Shown piece by piece: positions 16,743 through 22,451 of a stretch of 26,298 bases of DNA (positions within the stretch are counted from its first letter, which is position 1; each line of letters begins with the position of its first letter). Under the pieces are notes generated by a model. It ran no database searches. It was given only the letters and a program-made list of their open reading frames with translations, and was not told where the DNA came from. The stretch covers positions 1 to 26,298 of the IMG/VR virus record IMGVR_UViG_3300001680_000217; one strand, 5' to 3'. Origin of the DNA: a virus. The position numbers and the translations under genes are program-made.

Positions 16743-17035
16743 AAGAAATTCAGCTCCTTTAGATTTGCATATTTAATTTCTAAATCCTTTCTCCTTGCTT
16801 TCTCTTTTGCATAAGCTTTAACCCAAGATATTGATGAGTCCTTTTTTAGCATATGGTAAGCCTCTCTAAGAATCTGTTCACAGATTAATTCTTCGTCTCT
16901 GTTTAAGCATCTGTCCATGTAGCCATCATATGCTTTGTCTTTGTCTTGTCCTGATCGTTCTGCTAGTTCTGAATATTCTGCAGCTAATAAGCTACAGGCC
17001 TCTGTTTTCTTATCTATCCCAAAACTCATCTTCAA
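16739..17035 (-). CDS. Small helical, charged protein of unknown function (98 residues)
   Basis: The protein is helical and highly charged (EEL.CEQILREAYHMLKKD, then WVKAYAKEKARRKDLEIKYA); no family recognised. The start is uncertain. GGAGG (17041-17045) lies 5 nt from a TTG at 17035 and 11 nt from an ATG at 17029. The TTG is given because its spacing is better; using the ATG removes two residues. The gene overlaps the next by 4 nt. Its start lies inside the possible 41-codon frame described separately. Confidence 0.6.
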   Translation of the reverse strand: MKMSFGIDKKTEACSLLAAEYSELAERSGQDKDKAYDGYMDRCLNRDEELICEQILREAYHMLKKDSSISWVKAYAKEKARRKDLEIKYANLKELNFL

Positions 17036-17135
17036 CTTTACCTCCCCATTTAGTTAATTTATACTTAATCCTGATGAACAAGCAATAGATGCATATCTTA
17101 TGCCATCTGATTGCAAGCTTACTTAGCCCTTTCAA
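17010..17135 (-). CDS. Possible small basic/hydrophobic peptide (41 residues, TTG start)
   Basis: This frame exactly spans the otherwise empty 83-nt gap between two genes. It starts at TTG (17135) with GAGGG 6 nt upstream and ends at TAA (17010-17012). The product begins MKGLSKLAIRWHK, has a hydrophobic Cys-containing core (ICIYCLFIRI), a basic stretch and an acidic end (VEDEFWDR). It overlaps the upstream gene by 17 nt and the downstream one by 26 nt, like other overlaps in this arm. It is short and uses a weak start codon, so it may be spurious. An imperfect hairpin (17087-17108) also lies here. Confidence 0.35.
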   Translation of the reverse strand: MKGLSKLAIRWHKICIYCLFIRIKYKLTKWGGKVEDEFWDR

Positions 17136-17313
17136 ATTGAGCCCTCATGTAAGCCCTTAGTACACCTGGATCTCTCCAAGTACCCCCTGGCAGATCCTCC
17201 ATCCAACCAGCATCAAGATTAAGATCTATCTTATGCTTTAGCCTTATGAATTGACCTGCCTTTGAGTAACCTCCGTTACCTCTAGCTCTGTCTAACCCCT
17301 TCTTCTTTGCCAT
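17119..17313 (-). CDS. Small basic protein of unknown function (64 residues)
   Basis: The start is ATG at 17313, with TGAGGAT ending 4-6 nt upstream; an earlier in-frame ATG at 17325 lacks an SD. The product is basic and Gly/Arg-rich at the N-terminus (MAKKKGLDRARGNGGYSKAG), then IRLKHKIDLNLDAGWMEDLPGG, then a Arg-rich helix (VLRAYMRAQFERAK). The GTWRDPGVL segment looks like a conserved turn, but I do not recognise the family. The basic N-terminus could bind nucleic acid. It overlaps the upstream gene by 32 nt. Confidence 0.6.
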   Translation of the reverse strand: MAKKKGLDRARGNGGYSKAGQFIRLKHKIDLNLDAGWMEDLPGGTWRDPGVLRAYMRAQFERAK

Positions 17314-17467
17314 CAAAATCCTCATTAATTAGTTCGTTACACATTTGTATTGCTGAATCAAGATGGTGTACTGTTTCAGTATTAGATATTCCTTTCATAA
17401 TATCAAGCAGGTATTTAATACCTTCAATCTTTACTTTACAGTCGTTAAACGTGTGCATATTATTCAT
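17282..17467 (-). CDS. Small protein of unknown function (61 residues)
   Basis: Starts at ATG 17467, overlapping the upstream stop by 8 nt, with a GAG just upstream as a weak SD; a second ATG lies three codons on. The sequence is helical (KIEGIKYLLDIMKGISNTET, then HHLDSAIQMCNELINED), acidic in the C-terminal half. The pattern of two amphipathic helices resembles small phage proteins that bind host proteins, but there is no recognisable motif. Confidence 0.5.
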   Translation of the reverse strand: MNNMHTFNDCKVKIEGIKYLLDIMKGISNTETVHHLDSAIQMCNELINEDFDGKEEGVRQS

Positions 17468-17660
17468 ACTCAGTTGTCTTTATTTCCAAAACTTCCTCAC
17501 CATCTTCATCTATGTAGACTTTGTATTCGAGAGTGCCTTCATAATGATTGCTAAGTGCATATACAATTCCTTCATGATACATTTTCTCTCCCCATTTCCA
17601 TGTCACATAACACCCTGACATTGCTACTAATATTGTTAAAAACACAGCCTCTGCTACCAT
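17460..17660 (-). CDS. Small single-pass membrane protein (66 residues)
   Basis: A hydrophobic N-terminal segment (residues 3-21, AEAVFLTILVAMSGCYVTW) is followed by a charged domain with Tyr/Glu-rich strands (LEYKVYIDEDGEEVLEIK). This predicts one inner-membrane helix, or a signal anchor, with the acidic part on one side. The start is well supported by AAAGGAGAT 4-5 nt upstream. It is not an obvious holin or spanin, and the right arm is early, so a host-envelope or superinfection role is possible but unproven. It overlaps both neighbours by a few nt. Confidence 0.6.
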   Translation of the reverse strand: MVAEAVFLTILVAMSGCYVTWKWGEKMYHEGIVYALSNHYEGTLEYKVYIDEDGEEVLEIKTTEYE

Positions 17661-17827
17661 TCTATCTCCTTTGGTGTGTATGTTCCTTCAATAGACACGT
17701 ATTCAAATCCTAGCTCCTTCATTATTCTTAGAGTTTCAAGCCAAGCCATACATTGTTCTTCTGTTTCTACATTGTTGACTCTGCCTATTACTTTCCAACA
17801 ACACTGAATTGCTTCAGTTATATTCAT
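17654..17827 (-). CDS. Small protein of unknown function (57 residues)
   Basis: The chosen start is ATG 17827 with TAAGGA just upstream; a TTG at 17839 is in frame but less likely. The product is a compact alpha-beta type sequence: ITEAIQCCWKVIGRVNNVET, then CMAWLETLRIMKELGFEYVSIEGTYTPKEIEW, with two adjacent Cys. No family recognised. It overlaps the RusA-like gene by 14 nt and so is translated together with it. Confidence 0.6.
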   Translation of the reverse strand: MNITEAIQCCWKVIGRVNNVETEEQCMAWLETLRIMKELGFEYVSIEGTYTPKEIEW

Positions 17828-18227
17828 TTTCCTTACCAAGCTCTTCTCCTATGAGCTCAACAACATAGTAGTCTTTAATATCTTTTCCAGCATCTCCAAA
17901 GTCAACTTCAAAGCCTTTTACATGTTTGTAGTTGTCATCAAGTATCTTTCCTTTTTCCACTAAAGCGTCCATTAAGAACTTATGGCATGGAAACCAATAG
18001 TTATCTAAGTCTTTAGCTCGATTACCTTCAAAGTAGAAGGTGTAGGTTGGCCTAAGCCATTTGAATTTAGGTAGGGAGTCCACAAAGCCTTCAACAAGAT
18101 CGTGATAATCTTGTTTGCATTTGTTTTGTGCTCCCCAGTGCATGCGTTTAAAGATATTCATCGACAACTTTACTACTTTGCCCTTCCTAGTGAAGGTTGG
18201 ATATTCTAATACGGCATTGTATTTCAT
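17814..18227 (-). CDS. rusA: RusA-like Holliday junction resolvase
   Basis: A 137-residue protein. It has the RusA signature in the second half: KDLDNYWFPCHKFLMDAL (residues 72-89), with D73 and D75 as probable metal ligands, N76, K83 and D87, then GKILDDNYKHVKGF (93-106) with D97-D98. RusA family enzymes cut four-way DNA junctions and branched replication intermediates as dimers. Length is close to E. coli RusA (120). It overlaps the exonuclease gene by 4 nt (ATGA). Together with that exonuclease and the SSB it gives a recombination and concatemer-processing set. Confidence 0.88.
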   Translation of the reverse strand: MKYNAVLEYPTFTRKGKVVKLSMNIFKRMHWGAQNKCKQDYHDLVEGFVDSLPKFKWLRPTYTFYFEGNRAKDLDNYWFPCHKFLMDALVEKGKILDDNYKHVKGFEVDFGDAGKDIKDYYVVELIGEELGKENEYN

Positions 18228-19027
18228 TTGACCTTCCTAATAGACCAAGCACCAGTATTGTTGTTCTTTGTTAACTGCACTTGGTTGCCTTTGTATGATC
18301 TGTCACAAAGGTCTATTAGTTTTTGACGTAATTTCTTCTGAAGCTTTGTTGCAGCGTCACCGTCTTCTTTGGCTTTCTTCCAAAGATCAGTTACCTTAAC
18401 CCACGCCTCATCGCTTCTCTCAATCACGTCTTTATCTCCTGCCTCAGGTTTGCCCCTGAAGTATTTCGCCCATCCATCAAGTATCTGTTGCTGAACATTG
18501 TTATCTTGCTCTACAATCCTATGAAGTCCTGTTTTGTTTTTACGATCATAAACCCAAAAATGACATTCATCTTGACCCGATAATAACATCTGTTGCTGCA
18601 TTTGTGTGACATATTGTATTGGTAGCTCTTCGTTCAACTCCATAGTCTCCCATAGAGGGGCACAGGAGCCGTTCATAGGCACTTTTATCTCCACAATAGA
18701 CTTGTCTTTGCTTCGTCCATCTAATGATGCCATTAGAGACAATCCTTTGATTGTATCTGTAATGCAGCATGGGTCATATTTGCTTCCAATGAACTTCTCA
18801 AAAGACTCTCTTGCTTCGTCTTCTGTAGCTGAACCTATTCTCATAGCTTCGTTCATTGCAATTGTTATCTCGCCATTCTTAACCTTCCATAATTGCAATG
18901 GAGTCTTTGGTGTCCAAGGCGATACTTCTAATACAGCTGCTGCTTCTGATGCTGTACCGTGCTCTTTTCTCACTGCTAACCATTCCTCTGAGCCTTGAGG
19001 AAGATCTTCATCTGTATATATTTTCAT
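18224..19027 (-). CDS. YqaJ/lambda-type recombination exonuclease
   Basis: A 267-residue protein of the viral recombinase exonuclease (YqaJ, PD-(D/E)XK) family. Visible motifs: QGSEEWLAVRKEHGTASEAA (residues 11-30; the family's QG..EW...R.G.iTAS), GSATEDEARESFEKF (65-79), catalytic SLDG with D103, and IVEIKVP with E113 and K115, then QMQQQMLLSG (about 143-152), another conserved block. It would degrade one strand of duplex DNA to leave single-stranded tails for annealing. A dedicated annealing protein is not seen here; the SSB may serve. A 20-nt gap separates it from the oxygenase-like gene, and it is coupled to the RusA-like gene. Confidence 0.88.
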   Translation of the reverse strand: MKIYTDEDLPQGSEEWLAVRKEHGTASEAAAVLEVSPWTPKTPLQLWKVKNGEITIAMNEAMRIGSATEDEARESFEKFIGSKYDPCCITDTIKGLSLMASLDGRSKDKSIVEIKVPMNGSCAPLWETMELNEELPIQYVTQMQQQMLLSGQDECHFWVYDRKNKTGLHRIVEQDNNVQQQILDGWAKYFRGKPEAGDKDVIERSDEAWVKVTDLWKKAKEDGDAATKLQKKLRQKLIDLCDRSYKGNQVQLTKNNNTGAWSIRKVK

Positions 19028-19047
19028 TATTAGTCCTTAATTGTTAT

Positions 19048-19812
19048 TTAAAAGTATATTACATACCCTTCATCTGTAAGCACACCATGTCCTTGTATTG
19101 ACACCCTGTGTTCACCTTTCTCTACATCAACCATATTTGCTACTTGGTGTAATGTTTGGCCATCGTGTATGACCAATTCCCCTATGTTGTATTCAAAGTA
19201 CTTAGCTTTAAGCTTAACTCTCCTAAACATGTCTTCGTCCATACCGCAGAAGGTCTGAAAGTAAGTTATCTCTTCGCTAAGCTTTTCATCGTCCCAGTAG
19301 TTCATGCCCGAACCATTGGCAGGGGCTTGAAGCATTAAGGTAAATGAGATAGGTCTGATATATTTGAAATCAAATTCAGCTGAGTAATCAGGGTAGTCCC
19401 TATGTACTGAACCTCCCCCGTCTACTCCAGGAGTAGGAAGATCATCAGTATTAAAGATGTGAAAGCCTGGTATGTTAAATCCAGGCATTAGCATTACCCT
19501 CTCATTGAGAGCTCCTTCAAGGCAAGGTATTAGAATCTGATACATATCTTCAAAGTTCTCTAACAGTAAGTTATTGGTAAACTCAGCGTTCTCACCATGA
19601 GCATTCTCCATGTCTAAATATGTCGAAGTACCCAGTGTATAAAACGTTGTTGGTTCGTCTATATCTTTACCATTAACTCTTATCTCATCTGTTGTCTTGT
19701 TCCTTTCTGTAAAGTGTTCTTTAAAGGTTAGCACTCTCTGTGCTAGTTCTTTACTTCCTTCTTCACTGAAACAAGGCACTCTATAAAAGATTCCCTTGCT
19801 TATCTGCTTCAT
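19048..19812 (-). CDS. 2OG-Fe(II) oxygenase-like protein
   Basis: A 254-residue protein with the ligand pattern of 2-oxoglutarate/Fe(II) dioxygenases. HRD at 137-139 supplies H137 and D139 (HxD). The distal His is H222 in IGELVIHDGQTLHQV. R236 in HRVSIQGHG would bind the 2OG carboxylate. Between these, YIRPISFTLMLQAP and GSGMNYW look like the core barrel strands. The double-stranded beta helix is likely complete. The substrate is unknown: phage members are proposed to act on nucleic acids or proteins. The gene sits between helicase and exonuclease, overlapping the helicase by 4 nt, so a link to DNA repair, DNA modification or host protein modification is possible. Its family was assigned by motif only. 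Confidence 0.7.
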   Translation of the reverse strand: MKQISKGIFYRVPCFSEEGSKELAQRVLTFKEHFTERNKTTDEIRVNGKDIDEPTTFYTLGTSTYLDMENAHGENAEFTNNLLLENFEDMYQILIPCLEGALNERVMLMPGFNIPGFHIFNTDDLPTPGVDGGGSVHRDYPDYSAEFDFKYIRPISFTLMLQAPANGSGMNYWDDEKLSEEITYFQTFCGMDEDMFRRVKLKAKYFEYNIGELVIHDGQTLHQVANMVDVEKGEHRVSIQGHGVLTDEGYVIYF

Positions 19813-21377
19813 ATAATCATCTCCCCTTGCTTTTCATCAAATCTCTTGATGTATTCGTCAACTTTCTTAACTTCCTTTTCCTTCTCCCTTCGTTTAGCAT
19901 CGCGTATTTGAAGGTGTCTGATGTAGGATTTAGTTTCAGGAGTTGGCATACAAGGTTCGTAGTGCTGCTCAGGTGGCCATTCTCCAAATCTCTCTTTGTA
20001 TTTGAATGAAGCCCAGCCTTTCTTATAGTTCTTGATTTCAGCATGACCTAGTAGTTCTTCATAGAAGACCTCTCTGAAGTTTTCAGCATACTTAGCTTTC
20101 GCTTCAGCAAGCCTTGACTTCTTATCTACTAAACCAAGTTGAGAGTCTAAGTAAGCAACGTATTCAGATTTGGATACATGTGTCTTACCGCATGTTGGGC
20201 ATATATTAGCCCCTGTGTATGTTCTGAAACAGCCTTCACACACAATAACAGCTTCCTCAGCTTCTCTGTCTTTCCTCTCCTTCCTGGCTCTAACTATTCC
20301 ACTACTAAGATCCCATTGGTGTTCGTCATCAACAAAGCCGTTAATGTAAACAGCTCCTGAATGGTCAATCACCATAGCCCTATCCTTCCCTTTGAAAGGT
20401 CGTAAAACCCTTCCTACCATTTGGATATATAAACCTAAAGACTTAGTAGGCCTAGCAAGAACACATACTTCAGCACAAGGAGAATCGAAGCCTTCAGTAA
20501 GAACCATACAGTTGCAGATGACCATTATCTTTCCTGAGTTAAAATCATCCAAGATTTGATTCCTTTCATCGCTATCTGTAGTTCCGTCTAGATGAGCTGC
20601 AACAACTCCTATCTGTTTAAAGGATTCCATTAAGTTCATAGAATGCTTCACACCTGATGCGAATACAATTGTTTGCTTCCCTTTAGCGAAGTGCTGCCAA
20701 GTCCTAACAATGTCTCCTACCAGTTTAGGTTGATCCATTCTTTCGTTTAATGATTTAGAGTTGAAGTCTCCTCCAATTACCCCTATACCTTTCAAGTCAG
20801 GGACACTAGGCGAATAGTATTCAACATCGACTAATGAACCTTCCTTGGTTAGTTGTTTAATCCCTGGTGCTGTCACCATAGAATCGTAGATCGCTCCTAA
20901 TCCTGAACCGTCTCCTCTGATTGGTGTTGCAGTTAAGCCAATTAGCAAACTGTCTTTATAGAGGTCGATTAGTTTTAGGTAAGTATTACTTAGAGACCTG
21001 TGGCATTCATCAATGAAGACTATGTCAGCTTCTGGAAGCTCCATCTTCTTCTTGGTGATTGCCCTAGCCCTTAAAGTATCTACAGAAGCAATTTGTACAT
21101 CGTAAATATCGTTAGCTCTGTGGTTTGCCATGATAATGCCATGAGCGATTCCAGATTGTTCTAACTTATCCGATGCTTGTGTTATTAATTCCCTTCTGTG
21201 AGCTAAGAAGAGTACTTTCTTCTTAGATTTTGTAAAGTAGGTAACAAGGGCGGCTGCCATCACGGTCTTTCCAGATCCTGTGGCTGCCTGAAGTATTATT
21301 CTATTACTTCCCTTGTTATAGTTTTGGATAATCTTATTCAGAGTATCCTTTTGGTATTGTCTTAGCTCAAAGCTCAT
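19809..21377 (-). CDS. SF2 DEAD/DEAH-box helicase with C-terminal zinc ribbon
   Basis: A 522-residue helicase. Walker A ATGSGKT is at residues 32-38, motif II DECH at 123-126, motif III LTATP at 148-152, and the second RecA domain has GFDSP and motif VI QMVGRVLRP (319-327). A four-Cys zinc ribbon follows (C380, C383, C393, C396), then a charged C-terminal region rich in Lys/Arg/Glu. This is the phage/prophage helicase type often found beside P4-type primases. It may unwind replication or recombination intermediates. No DnaB-type replicative helicase is visible in the window, so this enzyme might fill that role, or the replicative helicase lies outside. The start ATG overlaps the stop of a possible 22-codon frame. 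Confidence 0.9.
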   Translation of the reverse strand: MSFELRQYQKDTLNKIIQNYNKGSNRIILQAATGSGKTVMAAALVTYFTKSKKKVLFLAHRRELITQASDKLEQSGIAHGIIMANHRANDIYDVQIASVDTLRARAITKKKMELPEADIVFIDECHRSLSNTYLKLIDLYKDSLLIGLTATPIRGDGSGLGAIYDSMVTAPGIKQLTKEGSLVDVEYYSPSVPDLKGIGVIGGDFNSKSLNERMDQPKLVGDIVRTWQHFAKGKQTIVFASGVKHSMNLMESFKQIGVVAAHLDGTTDSDERNQILDDFNSGKIMVICNCMVLTEGFDSPCAEVCVLARPTKSLGLYIQMVGRVLRPFKGKDRAMVIDHSGAVYINGFVDDEHQWDLSSGIVRARKERKDREAEEAVIVCEGCFRTYTGANICPTCGKTHVSKSEYVAYLDSQLGLVDKKSRLAEAKAKYAENFREVFYEELLGHAEIKNYKKGWASFKYKERFGEWPPEQHYEPCMPTPETKSYIRHLQIRDAKRREKEKEVKKVDEYIKRFDEKQGEMII

Positions 21378-21442
21378 CTAAACGTCAAGTATATTGTTAC
21401 GATTATGAAAGCTAAGAGATATAGGATTAAGAATCCTTCCAC
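21374..21442 (-). CDS. Possible 22-residue transmembrane peptide (GTG start)
   Basis: The 67-nt gap between SSB and helicase holds one open frame from GTG (21442) to TGA (21374-21376). The TGA overlaps the helicase ATG as ATGA. The product is almost entirely hydrophobic (FLILYLLAFIIVTIYL with a charged residue at each end), a textbook single membrane helix. The GTG lies 2 nt after the SSB stop, so it would be translated by reinitiation; no SD with normal spacing is present. It may be a real micropeptide or just a coupling leader for the helicase. Confidence 0.4.
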   Translation of the reverse strand: MEGFLILYLLAFIIVTIYLTFR

Positions 21443-21444
21443 CC

Positions 21445-21987
21445 TTAAAACGGGATGTCTTCATCGTCAGCTTCAACTTTTACGTCTGCTAAAGCTACTT
21501 CCTTTTGTTTCTCGAATGAGAATGTTGGTGTGAACTCATCTCCACTTGTTTCAAACTCTACAAGTTCTAATACTTGTACTGCTTGTAGTTCTAATGACAC
21601 GTTGTCTTTGCCATCACGACTCCAACCATGTGAAGAACACTGGATGTTACATACAGAGCCATTACCGATCAAATCAGTAAATGGATTTCCGTATGCGTCT
21701 ACTACTACTACTCCCTTCTTAGGCTTTCCACCTACACCGAATGTAGTTGACTTCTTAAGTTTGACTTGGCGTAATCCATCTTCTAATACTAGATCGTTGT
21801 CCATGTCTCTCTTGAACTTAGGGAAGAAACCAGTCTTCTTATAAGCATCTGCTTGTGCGTCTGATAAGATTACTTGAAGCGTCCAGTTGTCCATACCTTC
21901 ACCTTGGTATGGCTTCTCTACGTTATCGTCATTTAGTTTGGCCCATTGAACCTTTACGTTATTAAACTCATAGTTATTCTTTGACAT
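21445..21987 (-). CDS. ssb: Single-stranded DNA-binding protein (T7 gp2.5-like role)
   Basis: A 180-residue protein with the layout of phage SSBs related in role to T7 gp2.5: an OB-fold-like first 150 residues (VKVQWAKLN, DNWTLQVILS, LVEFETS) and an acidic tail. The tail ends DDEDIPF, almost identical to the DDDIPF end of bacterial SSB, which recruits many host repair and replication proteins. Aromatic and basic residues (KFKRD, QVKLKKSTTF) could contact DNA. The start has an AAAAGGA SD. It is placed in the replication/recombination block between a small protein and the helicase. In N4, host SSB supports virion RNA polymerase transcription; a parallel here is inference. Confidence 0.8.
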   Translation of the reverse strand: MSKNNYEFNNVKVQWAKLNDDNVEKPYQGEGMDNWTLQVILSDAQADAYKKTGFFPKFKRDMDNDLVLEDGLRQVKLKKSTTFGVGGKPKKGVVVVDAYGNPFTDLIGNGSVCNIQCSSHGWSRDGKDNVSLELQAVQVLELVEFETSGDEFTPTFSFEKQKEVALADVKVEADDEDIPF

Positions 21988-22005
21988 ATTGTTTTCCTTT
22001 TATTA

Positions 22006-22251
22006 TTAGACTGTTGTTGATTCTACGTTTTCTTTTATTTCACTAAGTTGTTTAGCTATTAACTCTAAACCACCCATTTGTGAGTCTGTGTCACTTAAAT
22101 CCATACACTCTCTTATAATGTCTGAAGATGTAGCGATACCTTCTAAGCTTTCAGATATATTCTCTAGATTTTTAGACACTCCATTTATTGCACTTACAAT
22201 TCTACTTATTTGATCTATAAATAGTATTTCCATATGTTGTTCATTTGTCAT
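22006..22251 (-). CDS. Small helical protein of unknown function (81 residues)
   Basis: The start is ATG 22251, with AAAAGGAG 7 nt upstream; the frame continues further upstream without stops, but that part lacks an SD and overlaps a strongly structured region, so it is not coding. The product is a likely coiled coil or helix bundle with heptad-like Ile/Leu spacing (ILFIDQISRIVSAINGVSKN, then LENISESLEGI) and an acidic tail. No family recognised. It is the first gene after the structured intergenic region, followed by SSB after 18 nt. Confidence 0.65.
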   Translation of the reverse strand: MTNEQHMEILFIDQISRIVSAINGVSKNLENISESLEGIATSSDIIRECMDLSDTDSQMGGLELIAKQLSEIKENVESTTV

Positions 22252-22278
22252 CTTATTACTCCTTTTATTATTATTAAA

Positions 22279-22304
22279 ATACCCCGTATAAAACATACAG
22301 GTAT
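22279..22304 (-). terminator. Hairpin with short T run upstream of the 81-residue gene (weak terminator or leader structure)
   Basis: On the - strand ATACC (22304-22300) pairs with GGTAT (22283-22279). The stem continues through a U-G wobble and four more pairs, with one bulged G and a five-nt loop. It is followed by TTTTAATAAT, then the SD and start codon of the next gene. Shape suggests a leaky intrinsic terminator or a translation-leader structure between the polymerase gene and the SSB block. Confidence 0.4.
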
Positions 22305-22316
22305 ATTGGTTTGGTC

Positions 22317-22407
22317 GAGAACCTCCTAGAAGGCACATCGTGCCTTCATTTGTTATGTAGCTAAGAGCACGACTTCTTAGCTTCAACTTAGTAAGCGGAA
22401 GGTTCTC
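22317..22407 (-). ncRNA. Structured three-way-junction element after the T7-like RNA polymerase gene
   Basis: An outer stem is formed by 22317-22324 (GAGAACCT) with 22400-22407 (AGGTTCTC), plus two G-C pairs past a bulged A. It encloses two hairpins: 22329-22347 (8-bp stem GAAGGCAC, 3-nt loop) and 22359-22382 (8-bp stem AGCTAAGA, 8-nt loop). All three stems are perfect or nearly so. The region lies in a 200-nt gap without a credible gene, directly downstream of the 811-residue polymerase gene. T7 has an RNase III processing hairpin at the equivalent place. Candidate roles are RNase III site, hairpin promoter, or stable RNA. Orientation is given as that of the flanking genes. Pairing was found by eye. 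Confidence 0.6.
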
Positions 22408-22423
22408 TATAAGGGTGCTATAG
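22407..22423. promoter_or_regulatory. Inverted CTATA/TATAG element, possible phage promoter
   Basis: CTATA (22407-22411) and TATAG (22419-22423) form a 5-bp inverted repeat around a 7-nt loop, just after the polymerase gene. TATAG at the start site is typical of T7- and SP6-type promoters. The rest does not match either, and no second copy in the window confirms a consensus, so this is only a candidate. Confidence 0.25.
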
Positions 22424-22451
22424 GAATGTTCTTAAGTATCAAGCACTTAGC

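Noticed and set aside
17087-17108. Imperfect hairpin in the 83-nt gap as a terminator
   Set aside because: It has a bulge and no T run on either side; the gap is better explained by the possible 41-codon frame.
17307-17618. + strand open frames of 103 and 63 codons
   Set aside because: They lie opposite several - strand genes with good SD sites, show no SD of their own and give Ser/Ile/Phe-rich shadow products.
19156-20360. Short + strand frames opposite the oxygenase-like and helicase genes
   Set aside because: They are shadows of clearly coding - strand genes with recognisable motifs.
22252-22386. N-terminal extension of the 81-residue gene across the structured region
   Set aside because: It would use a TTG start without an SD and runs through the hairpins, while the internal ATG at 22251 has AAAAGGAG at good spacing.
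22300-22410. A tRNA gene in the structured gap
   Set aside because: There are three stems, but no anticodon arm with a 7-nt loop, no canonical T-loop and no CCA or acceptor pairing of tRNA type; the loops are 3 and 8 nt.
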